Source of the DNA: Actinoplanes palleronii
Lineage (GTDB): Bacteria > Actinomycetota > Actinomycetes > Mycobacteriales > Micromonosporaceae
Direction: 5' to 3'
DNA length: 62,068 bases
NCBI RefSeq assembly: GCF_016862315.1
Contig: NZ_BOMS01000152.1
Coordinates: 1 to 62,068, forward strand
Shown here: positions 49,452-58,503 of the stretch, piece by piece
Layout of the letters: each line of letters begins with the position of its first letter
Position numbering within the stretch: the stretch's first letter is position 1
Position numbers and translations under genes: made by a program
The notes under the pieces: generated by a model
The model's input: only the letters and a program-made list of their open reading frames with translations
The model's database searches: none
Told to the model about the DNA's origin: nothing

Positions 49452-49958
49452 GTGAGCGACGACATGACGGACCGGCGGGCGCACGAGGTCATCGAGGGCC
49501 TCCGTGGACTGGCCGCGGCGCAGAGCGAACTGGGGCGTGTGTTCGCGCGGAGCATGCGCATGCACGGCACCGACGCGGTCGCGATCGTGGAGATCATCAG
49601 CGCGGAGGGCCGGAGTGAGCCGCTGACGCCCGCGCGCCTCGCCGAACGGATCGGGCTCACCACCGGCGCGACCTCGATCCTGCTGAACCGGCTCGAGCAG
49701 GCGGGCCACGTCGTGCGGACCCGGGAGCACAGCGACCGGCGGGTGGTCACGTTGCGCTCCACGCCCGGCATCCACGCCGCGGCCACCGCGTTCCACGAAC
49801 CGCTGAGCCGGCTGCTCGGCACCGTGCTCGGCGACTACTCCCCCGCCGACCTGGACCGCATCGACTCGGTCGTCAGCCGGATGCGGTCGACGATGCACAC
49901 CTACATGAGCGAGCTGGACCCGCCGGATCGGTCACCAGCGCCCGGCCCCCGGCGCTGA
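49452..49958 (+). CDS. MarR family transcriptional regulator
   Basis: A 168-residue MarR protein starting GTG (GGAG and GAGGG upstream). The winged helix is LTPARLAERIGLTTGATSIL and LLNRLEQAGHVVRTREHSDR, with the diagnostic SDRRVV wing. Flanking helices form the dimer interface. It is divergent from the hydrolase/VOC operon and likely represses it and itself. It is of the same subtype as the MarR at 60.7 kb. Confidence 0.93.
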   Translation: MSDDMTDRRAHEVIEGLRGLAAAQSELGRVFARSMRMHGTDAVAIVEIISAEGRSEPLTPARLAERIGLTTGATSILLNRLEQAGHVVRTREHSDRRVVTLRSTPGIHAAATAFHEPLSRLLGTVLGDYSPADLDRIDSVVSRMRSTMHTYMSELDPPDRSPAPGPRR

Positions 49959-50319
49959 GCACGACACCGGCCAGCACCGCGACCGTCGCCTGAAATAGAG
50001 CCCCGCGCCGCCGCCGGCACGGGGCAGGCGTCGCGTACGGGGTCTCGCCTTCGCTACGGCCGCAGGTTCGGCGTCGAGTGGCCGAGTCCCACTTGGACCG
50101 TCGGCTCGTGCCGGCTCGGATGATCGGACATAAATCAACAGACGTCGATCTCATCTCGATGCGAGACCGGCGCCCGAACCAGGAAATTGACGGCTTCCGC
50201 CACTGTGCACCGGGCGCAGCGCGGGGCCAAGACATCGACAATCTTCGGTGTAACGTCCGCCAGGATCAGCGGTCGCGCGACCCTCGCCGGCCGCGGCCTT
50301 TGCGCCTTCGGGGGAGGAC
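49959..50319. other. Intergenic stretch, probable promoter region of the RHS gene
   Basis: No supported gene. A weak stem (GCCCCG at 50000-50005 with CGGGGC at 50020-50025) may end the MarR transcript. The middle part is AT-richer (GACATAAATCAACAGACGTCG near 50108-50128). GGGGGAGGAC immediately before 50320 is the RHS ribosome site. Confidence 0.4.
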
Positions 50320-53300
50320 ATGAAGCGACGATTGTGGATAACTGCCGCCCTGGCAACGCTACTGACCTTGAATCTCGCGGTCGGGCGGGCCTACGCGGCC
50401 CCGCTGGTGGACCGCCCGGCTGCGGAACTGTACGGATCCGATGCGGTCTTCGGCATCGCCGGCAGCGGCGTCAACTCCGCCACCGGCAACTACTCGCTCG
50501 CGGCGTCGGACCTGGACTTTCCGGCCGGGCTCCTGGACTGGGGCCGCACCTACAATGCGCTCGACGACACGACCGGGCCGTTCGGCAAGGGCTGGACCGC
50601 CGACCTCAGTGCCCACCTCGTCGCCGAGGACGACGGCAGCGTGCGCTACCACGCCGACGACGGACGGGTGCTCACCTTCGCGCCGGCCTCCGGCGGTGGC
50701 TACACCCGGCCGCAGGACTTCGACGCCGACCTGACCCACAACGCGGACGGCACCTACAGCCTGCGTGGCCTGTCCGGTGACGTGTGGGCGTTCGGCGCCG
50801 ACGGCCGCGGCACCTCCCGGTCGTCGCAGGGCGTGCGGGTCACCTTCGGCTACGACGCTCAGGGCCGGCTCCTGACCGCCACCCAGTCGTCCGGCCCGAG
50901 CCTGGCCATCACCTACACCGATGACCTGATCACCCAGGTCACCACCGGCGACCAGCGCTCGGTCGTCTACACGTACGACAACGGCTTCCTCACCTCCGTG
51001 ACCGGACCGACCGGAGTGATCGCCAACTACACCGCCGGCGGCGGGCGCCTCGGCGACATCCGCGACGGCGAGGACCGGCTGGTCGTCACGAACCAGTACG
51101 ACAGTGCCGGCCGGGTGACCCGCCAGGAGTACGGCTCCGGCGGCGACGCCACGTTCGTCTACGACCTCGACGCCGGCACCACCGTGGTGACCGCCACCGA
51201 CGGCGCCAAGGCGACCTACCACCACGACACCACCGGGCACCTGACCTCGATCGACGACCCGGGCGGCGGCAGCATCACGCAGACCTTCGACGCCAGCGGC
51301 CGGATCACCACCGTGCACACCGCCGGCGGGCTGGACATCGCCCTGACCTACGACCCCCGCGGCAACGTGCTGAGCCGCAGCATCGCCGACACCGTCACCC
51401 GCTACGAGTACGACACCCTCGACCGGGTCGTCACGACGACCGACGCCACCGACGCGGTCACCCGGTACGCCTACAACGGCGACGACCGCGCCCCGTCGCG
51501 GATCACCGACCCGCTCGGCGCGGTCAGCACCAACACCGTGGTCGACGGCCTGGTCACCGAGGCCACCGACGCGGCCGGCGCGGTCACCCGGTACGCCTAC
51601 GACGCCGGGCGCCACCTGAGCGAGCTGACCGACCCGGCCGGCGGGATCACCCGCTACGCCTACGACCAGGTCGGCCGCCCGACCGAGGTCACCACCCCGC
51701 TCGGCCTGACCACCAGGTACGCCTACGACGGTTCCGGCCGGGTCACCGCGGCCACCGATCCCGGCGGATCGGTCACCAAGTACCGCTACTCCACGGCCGG
51801 GCTGCTGCTCGACACCACCGACCCGAACGGCGCGGTCACCAAGAACAGCTACGACACCAACGGCCGGCTCGCCACGGTCGCCGACCCGCTGGACAACCGC
51901 ACCAGCTACACCTACGGCGCGAACGGCCAGGTGGCCACCGTGACCGACCCGATCGGGGGTGTGGAGAAGTTCAGCTACGACCCGTTCGGCAGGGTCGCCC
52001 AGGCGACCACCCCGAGCGGGAACACCGTCAGCTACACCTACGACGCCGACGGCAACCAGACCCGACGCGACGCTCCGGCGGGCACCACCAAGAACACGTA
52101 CGACAGCCGGGGCCTGCTCACCTCCTCCACCGACGCGATGGGCCGCACCACCACCTACGCGTACGACGCCAACGCCCGCCTGATCGCGGTGACCGACCCG
52201 ATGGGCAACGTGAGCCGCACGTCGTACGACGCGGCCGGCCACGTGCTCACCCGCACCGACCCGAGCGGCGCGGTCACCCGGTACACCTACGACGAGGTGG
52301 GCCGCCCGCTGACCACCACCACCCCGCTCGGGCACGTCACCACCTACGGTTACGACGCGAACGGGCGCCTGGTCACGGTCACCGACCCGCTCGGCGGGGT
52401 CACCCGCTACACCTACGACGCGGACGGCCGGCGCAACTCGCAGACCTCGGCGGCGGGCCTGGTCAGCCGGTCCGAGTTCGACAAGAACGGCCGTCTGGTC
52501 AAGGCGACCGGCCCGCGCGGCGGCGTCACCACCTACCAGTACGACGCCAAGGGCAACCAGATCGCGTCGACCGACCCGACCGGTGCGGTCAAGCACCTGA
52601 CGTACGACGCGAAGGGCCGGCTCACCACGAGCAGCAACGCCAACGGTGAGGCCACCGCCTACACCTACGACGGCGCCGGCAACCTGCTCACGATCACCGA
52701 GCCGGGCGGCTCGGTCACCACGTACACCTACGACAAGGCCGGCCGGCAGACCTCGTCGACCGACCCGCTCCACCGGGTCACCAAGCAGGCCTTCGACGCG
52801 TCCGGCAACCTGGCCGCGGTCACCGACCCGGACGGCAAGACCCTGCGGATGAGCTACGACGCGGTCGGTGAGCTGCTGACCCGCACCGGGGACGACGGCA
52901 AGGTCCAGTCGTTCACGTACGACGCGGACGGCCGCCGGACCAGCATGACCGACGCGACCGGGACCACCACCTACACCTACACCGCGAACAGCCGGGTCTC
53001 CGGGTTCACCGAACCGAACAAGGAGGCGTACGCCCTCACCTACGACGCGGACGGCAACCGGACCAGTCTGCGGTACCCGGACAAGCTCACGGTCACCTAC
53101 TCCTACGACGCGGGCAGCCGCCTGGTCGGGGTGGACGACCCGCGGGCCGGGCGGACCGCGTACACGGTGAACCCGGACGGTCAGGTACTCAAAGCCGACC
53201 TGCCGGCCGGCGCGGTGCGCACCTACGGCTACGACGGCGGCATGCTCGTCAAGTACAAGCAGTTCGGCGGCCTGTCGGTCGCGCAGGACACCACGCTGGA

Positions 53301-54952
53301 CCGCGACGGCGACGGCCGCGTGGTCCGGCAGAGCGACTTCGGCGTCAGCACCAGATTCGCCTACGACCCGGCCGGCCGGCTGGTCAAAGAGGGCACCACG
53401 AGCTATACGTACGACGTCAACGGCAACCGCACCAAGGTCTCCCGGCCCGGCCTGGACACCGTGCTGCGGTACGACGCCGCCGACCAGCTGATCTCGACCG
53501 ACACCGGGCTCAAGCACACCGACTACACCTACGACGCGGCCGGGCGCCTGACCGGTCGCGCGAACCCCGGCCACGAGGTCCGCACCGAGTACGACTCGTT
53601 CGGCAAGCCGGTCGTGCGCAAGACCACCCACCTGCTGCTCACCACGGTGGAGAAGTCGGTCTACAACGGCGACGGCCTGCTCACCAGCATCGGCCCGGAC
53701 AAGGGGCCGAAGACCACGTTCCAGTGGAGGGTCGGCGAACAGACCCCGCAGGTGCTGGGCGAGGACGGCAAAACCGATTTTGTGTACGGTGCCGGCCGCA
53801 TCTCGGCGACACCGCGCTCGGAGCGGTCACGTTCTCCGAGGATTCCTACGGCTCGACGCTGTGGACACTGCCCACCGCCGCGTGGGCGCTGGCGGCCCGG
53901 TACGACGCGTTCGGCAACCCGGACATCGCCGGGCTGCCCACGGCGGACGGCCCGCGCTTCGGCTACCGCGGTGAACTGTCGGCCGGCGCCGAGTCGGTCT
54001 ACCTGCGAGCCCGCTGGTACTCCCCCGCGGGGGCAGGTTCGACTCGCGGGACCCGCTGTCGGTGCTGATCGGCTCGTCGCGTCCGGCCAGCCCGTACCCG
54101 TACGACAGCCCGCTGAACATGGTCGACCCGCTCGGCCGGCTCGCGCTGTTCGACTTCCTGTCCCAGCTCGTCATCGGGCTGCAAGGACTCAGCGGGTGGC
54201 AGAACTGCTGGGAGAACCCGGACCCGGGCAACTCGCTGTCCCGGCACCAGAAGTGCTTCCAGGGCAAGGGGCCGCTGTGGACCCGGGGCTGGGGTTTCAA
54301 GTCCGACTGCCTGTCCGGGGTGGAGGACTGCCTCAACGACACCTGGAACTCGGGTGCGCAGGAGTAGGCGGCGCACGCGCTGGCGATCAACGAACTCGCC
54401 CGGCAGTACGAGACCGGGTGGCAGCGGTTCAAGGACGACCAGCTCGGCTTCGGGGTGACGATGAGCAAACAGATCAACTGGGAGGTCGGTGACAACCCGG
54501 GTGTGCCGGGCGTCGACCCGGACATCGGCTACCAGGGCTTCCGGATCGACATCGTGACCAAGGAGAAGAACATCTACGAGGTCAAGCGGTACAAGGGCGA
54601 AGAGACCCGGACCGAAGTGGACAATCAGCTGCAGCGTTACCAGGACACCGGGCTGCACTGGTACGACATCGTCTGGGAGCGCGGCACCGAGCTGCAGCAG
54701 TGGGCGTCCACCTTCCCGGTGTACCCGCACTGGTACACGATCTTCCCGACCGAGGTCTATGTTTGGGGGCTCGGTCTGCCGGCCGGGCACGTGTACTTCA
54801 CCGACGACGGCGACAAGGTGCCGGCCGGCGTGCGGACCAAGGGCGACCTGAACGAGGACAACGGCAACAGCGAGGCGGAGAACGGGGTCTTCGGCTGCGG
54901 CTCCTGCATCCCGATCCCGATCATCCCGGAGGTCCCGCTGGTACCGGTCTAG
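50320..54952 (+). pseudogene. RHS/YD-repeat secreted toxin protein, disrupted by two frameshifts and a stop
   Basis: From ATG 50320 a Sec signal peptide (MKRRLWITAALATLLTLNLA, cleaved after AYA) is followed by a DUF6531-like region (GSGVNSATGNYSLAASDLDF) and more than 40 YD repeats of the type YxYDxxGRLxxVTDPxG up to about 53780. Such proteins form a shell enclosing a C-terminal toxin. The reading then shifts near 53790 to LGDTALGAVTFSEDSYG and YDAFGNPDIAGL, and again near 54025, where a G-run of five would need six, to restore GRFDSRDPLSVLIGSS and NMVDPLGRLALFD (the RHS core end). A TAG at 54365 interrupts the same frame before the toxin module ends at 54952. The disruptions may be real decay, phase variation or homopolymer errors. 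Confidence 0.8.
54368..54952 (+). other. C-terminal PD-(D/E)XK-like toxin module of the RHS protein
   Basis: The 194 residues after the TAG read AAHALAINELARQYETGWQR and, past an internal ATG at 54455, GYQGFRIDIVTKEKNIYEVK and RYKGEETRTEV. An Asp in RIDIV, then about 10 residues later E-V-K in YEVKRY, is the D...ExK core of restriction-endonuclease-fold nucleases. The ending has CGSC and Pro-rich IPIPIIPEVPLVPV. Nuclease toxin activity is inferred from this motif and the RHS context. An ORF from ATG 54455 could be annotated separately, but it has no ribosome site of its own. Confidence 0.6.
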
Positions 54953-54980
54953 GCCCACCGACTCCCCAGGAGGATCCAGC

Positions 54981-56078
54981 ATGGTCAGCGTCGAACCGGG
55001 TCTGACCCGCCGGTGGCGAAGCGGCAGCAACGCGGTGCTGCTGGTGCGTTCGCCGGACGATCCGGACCGGGTCCGGGCGGCGCTGACCGCCGGGCTGGCC
55101 GACATCGCCGCGCTCGGCCCGGCGTTCGCGCCGGAACCGATCGCGGTGCCGGCCGGCCACCTCATGATCATTGATTTCGGCACCCGCCCGCCGTCGAGGT
55201 TCGCCACCGTGCCCGACCTGATCGCGGGCCGGCTCGTCGCGGCCGGCATCACCGACGCGGCGATCACCACCCCGAGCAGGATCGGTGACCGCTACGCGGT
55301 GGTCACCGGGCTCGGGCCGATCGCCCGGGCCTGGCTGCGCGGCCCGGCCGGCCGGCCGCTCGGGGACGCGCCGCGCGGCGCCGGGGACCTGCTGCGGATC
55401 GCGGCCGGCTGGGTACGGGACACCGCGCCCGGCCTGCCGCCCCGGGGTGTCGTCGTCTCGGCCGAGGTCGAGCTGGCCTGGCCCGGCGTGGTGGACGCGC
55501 TGCTGCCGGCCCTGCGCACCGGCGCCCCGGTCTCCGTCGTGGCCAGCGACTTCGCCACCACCGCGACGGTGGCCGCGGTGGCCGGCACCCTGGGTGGCAC
55601 GGTCAAACAGGCCACGCTCACCGCCGCCGGCCAGGACGTCACCCTGGCCATGCGCGCTCAGCGCGACCTCGCCCGGGCCGCAGCCGAACGCCTTGCCTGG
55701 GCCGGAGTCGAAGCGGCACCGACCGCTCGCGACGCGCTCTCCACCCACTGGGAGGGCCGCCGGCCCGGCGGCGAACACGTGCCCGACCTGATCGTGCCGG
55801 ACGCGATGTGGTTCCAGGTGCTCTCGCCCGGCCATCTGGCCCGGCTGGGCGGCCCGCCGCCCGGTGCCGAGCCGCTCGGCGCGGGCCGGGTCGGGCTGAC
55901 CGTCGGCGAGCCGGAGCAGTGGCTGCCCGGCCACCCCGACGAGGCCGGGGTGCGGGCCCGTGCCGGGCAACTGCTGGCCGCCTGCCTGGTCAACGAGGAC
56001 ACCGGTCTGCGGCTGATGCGGGAGCGGCTCACCGCGGCGCGGGCCCGCGACACCGACGGCTTCTTCCCCGGCCGATGA
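54981..56078 (+). CDS. Hypothetical protein, candidate immunity or accessory gene of the RHS locus
   Basis: A 365-residue soluble protein with AGGAGG 6 nt before the ATG, 28 nt after the toxin stop. I recognise no family. Visible features are an Ala/Leu-rich N-terminal half with FGTRPPSRFATVPDLIAGRL, a middle with VVVSAEVELAWPGVVDALLP and VSVVASDFATTATVAAVAGT, and a C-terminus MRERLTAARARDTDGFFPGR. No signal peptide or membrane helix. Position directly after a polymorphic toxin is where immunity genes lie, though 365 residues is large for one. The next lipoprotein gene overlaps its stop by 4 nt. Confidence 0.75.
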   Translation: MVSVEPGLTRRWRSGSNAVLLVRSPDDPDRVRAALTAGLADIAALGPAFAPEPIAVPAGHLMIIDFGTRPPSRFATVPDLIAGRLVAAGITDAAITTPSRIGDRYAVVTGLGPIARAWLRGPAGRPLGDAPRGAGDLLRIAAGWVRDTAPGLPPRGVVVSAEVELAWPGVVDALLPALRTGAPVSVVASDFATTATVAAVAGTLGGTVKQATLTAAGQDVTLAMRAQRDLARAAAERLAWAGVEAAPTARDALSTHWEGRRPGGEHVPDLIVPDAMWFQVLSPGHLARLGGPPPGAEPLGAGRVGLTVGEPEQWLPGHPDEAGVRARAGQLLAACLVNEDTGLRLMRERLTAARARDTDGFFPGR

Positions 56079-57015
56079 GGCGTCACCGCAGCGGCGCGCT
56101 CGTCGTGGTGCTGGCGCTGGCCGTGACGCTGCCGGTCGGCTGCCGGCGTGCCCGGCCGGCCGACGACTGCCCGGCCGGCCAGGTGGCGCCGGTCGTCTCG
56201 GGCCCGCCGCCGAGCACCCCGGGCAGACCGGAGGCGCTGTGGGTGGCCCCGTCGGGCACGCCGGTGTGCCCGCGGCCCGGCCGTTCGCACAGAATCACCT
56301 GGTCTTCGCACACCGGGCGCTGTGGGTCGCCCAGCCCGGCCGGTTGTGGCGGATCTCCCCGGCGGCGGGCGTGAGCTCGTCACCGCTGCCGGCCGGTTTC
56401 GCCCCGGCCGGGCTGGTCGGTGACGGCCGCTGGCTGTGGCTCACCGACGGGCGCGGCCTGCTGCGCGTCGACCCGGCGGCCCCGGCGCGCACCGTGACGG
56501 TCCCGCTCGCCGAGGGCGTCGCGCAACTCGGGCCCGGCCTCTATGCCAGCGGCGTGAACTCGGCGACGGTGCGCCGGCTCGACCCGGACACCGGCCGCCA
56601 GGTGCAGGCCGTCGACCTCGGCGAACCGGTGCTGTCGCTGGTCGGCACCGGTGCCGACGTGTGGGCGACCGGCACCTGCGGCACCCTGACCCGGCTCGCC
56701 GACCGGCACGGTGTGCGGGTCTCCGACGTCTCGCAGGACCTGCCCTCGGTCGAGGCCTCCGGCTCGCTCTGGGTCGGCGACGAGGTCCGCTCCCAGGTGG
56801 TCCGCGTCGACGCCGCGACCGGAGCGGTGCTGGCCCGCACCCCGTTCACCGCCGCCGATCCGGACGACCCGGCCTTCGTCCTGGTGGCCGGGCACTCCAC
56901 GATCTGGGTGGTCGACCGTCACGTCTCGCGCGCCGACCCGGCCACGAATGTGATCACCCGGGTGCTGCCGGACGCCGATCCGCTCGCGGTCGCGGTCGCG
57001 GCGCCACCGCGCTGA
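56075..57015 (+). pseudogene. Frameshifted lipoprotein with beta-propeller-like domain
   Basis: ATG 56075 overlaps the previous stop (ATGA). The signal GALVVVLALAVTLPVGC ends in a lipobox and the protein continues EALWVAPSGTPVCPR. Near 56275 the coherent frame shifts to ARPFAQNHLVFAHRALWVAQ, and from there to 57015 it reads as a propeller of short repeats: LWRISPAAG, LWLTDGRGLLRVDPA, VRRLDPDTGRQVQAVDL, VWATGTCGTLTRLAD, SLWVGDEVRSQVVRVDAATG, IWVVDRHVSRADPAT. The break lies in a GC run, so a sequencing indel is possible. Extracellular, role unknown; it is coupled to the RHS locus. Confidence 0.7.
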
Positions 57016-57047
57016 GCGGCCGTCGGGTCGCGGGCGGCGGCGACCGG

Positions 57048-58337
57048 TCAGGCGCGGCGGGCCCGGCAGAGCAGGATCGCGGCGTAGCCGTGCGCGCCGT
57101 GCTGGGCCGTCGGGATGACCTCGATCCCCTCCTCGTGCAGCGGTTCGAAGTCGGGCCGCAGGGCTCCTCGCAGGTCGCGTTCGTCGATGTCGGCGCCCGG
57201 GAAGGTCTTGCCGCCGACCGTGTAGCCGCGGCACCGGCGCAGCGCCGCGGTGAGGAACAGGCCGCCGGGCTGGACCAGGCCGGTGATGTGCCGCATGAAC
57301 AGTTGCCACGTGGCCCGGTCGCCGGTCGCCGAGTCCGCGCAGTAGGCACTGACCACTGTCGGGTAACTCCGGTTCAGTGGACGAGGGCGGCGGGCGTCCA
57401 CCCGTACCAATGTGGTGATCTTTGCCCGGGTGAGGTCTTCGCGCGCGGTCACCTCGGCGTCGGTCGGACAGGGGTTGCCCTCGCACTGCAGGGTGTACCG
57501 GACGAACGGCCGCCAGTCGTGGGCACCCGGCGCCCGCTCGATCCACCGCTGGATCTCGGCCAGGTTCTCCGGAAGGTAGTCGCCCAGATGGATCTCGGAT
57601 GCCGTCTCGGCGCACGCGAACACGTGGTGCAGGGTGGGCCCGGTCCCGAAGTAGAGGATCGGCTGGTCCCGTTCGGCCTGGCGCAGCGCGTCGACCAGGA
57701 ACGCGATGGTGGCGATCTCGTCCGGTTCGACCGTGCGGTAGTAGTCGGTGAGGTACTCCCCCGGCACCCAGTCGGTGTCGAACGACGCGTGCCTGCGGTG
57801 CCGGCCCAGGACGGTCCGGGTGAGGCGGGCGAGCGCGCCCTCGTAGAACGCGGCGCCGAGGTTGGCGCCGCCGAGGAAGATCAGCGCCTCATCGGTGGTG
57901 ACCGCCTCGGTCGCGACGGCGGCGCCGAACGCGGCCAGGTAGTACGGCACCTCCTTGGCGATCTCGGTGCCGGTGTAGGCCACGGCGGCGGCCAGCCGGG
58001 CGGCGCGCCCGGCACCGAAGCGGCGGCGGGTGAGGTCGTATGCCAGCTTGGATAGCACGTTGGTGCTCGTCCCGGTCGCCGCCAGCAGGCTGCCGTTCGC
58101 CTTCAGGCCGGCGCGCAGCCCGAACACCCAGGCTGCGTAGCTCACCAGCAGGAACACCACCACCGATCGGTGGCCGAGGTCGGCGAGCAGCCCGGAGGCG
58201 ACCAGACCGGCGCCGACGGCCGCCGCCCAGGCGTCCAGCGCGTAGGTGGACGCCGCGGTGGCCGCCAGGCTCACGGCCCAGGTGGCGGCCGGCGACATCG
58301 TCGAAGTCCGGCGACCCGGATGGTGCGCTGCACCCAT
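57048..58337 (-). CDS. Membrane-anchored NNMT/PNMT/TEMT-type methyltransferase
   Basis: A 429-residue protein from ATG 58337, preceded by AGGAGG with 4-nt spacing. The first 180 residues contain several hydrophobic helices (TWAVSLAATAASTYALDAWA, VGAGLVASGLLADLGHRSVV, VVFLLVSYAAWVFGLRAG, and a later LAAFGAAVATEA, LIFLGGANLGAAF). From about residue 195 comes an SAM-dependent methyltransferase of the NNMT/PNMT/TEMT family: DTDWVPGEYLTDYYRTVEPD, ILYFGTGPTLHHVFA (motif I), IHLGDYLPENLAEIQRWI, AHDWRPFVRYTL. Fusion of this small-molecule N/S-methylase to a multi-helix membrane domain is unusual. The substrate may be lipophilic. Confidence 0.85.
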   Translation of the reverse strand: MGAAHHPGRRTSTMSPAATWAVSLAATAASTYALDAWAAAVGAGLVASGLLADLGHRSVVVFLLVSYAAWVFGLRAGLKANGSLLAATGTSTNVLSKLAYDLTRRRFGAGRAARLAAAVAYTGTEIAKEVPYYLAAFGAAVATEAVTTDEALIFLGGANLGAAFYEGALARLTRTVLGRHRRHASFDTDWVPGEYLTDYYRTVEPDEIATIAFLVDALRQAERDQPILYFGTGPTLHHVFACAETASEIHLGDYLPENLAEIQRWIERAPGAHDWRPFVRYTLQCEGNPCPTDAEVTAREDLTRAKITTLVRVDARRPRPLNRSYPTVVSAYCADSATGDRATWQLFMRHITGLVQPGGLFLTAALRRCRGYTVGGKTFPGADIDERDLRGALRPDFEPLHEEGIEVIPTAQHGAHGYAAILLCRARRA

Positions 58338-58503
58338 CGTTCCTCCTGACGGAAGGTTCGTCATGGAGATGACGGACGACGCCTGATGCGTACGTCCCCT
58401 TGCCGACAGCCCGAGCGACCGGGGCGGCCTTCCCGTCCGTACCGGAAATGTTTGGTTGTGGTGGCCGCAGCCTGGACCAGCGTCTGCTCGGGTTTTTCCT
58501 TCG

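Noticed and set aside
50359..53631. A minus-strand open frame of about 1090 codons opposite the RHS gene
   Set aside because: It is the mirror of the repetitive GC-rich YD repeats: composition is Gly/Val/Arg-rich with no domain, and the plus strand has a signal peptide and clear YD motifs.
50800..53700. Dense roughly 60-bp repeats considered as a CRISPR or satellite array
   Set aside because: The repeats are in frame, degenerate and encode YD motifs; no constant repeat/spacer pattern exists. No CRISPR array was seen anywhere in the window.
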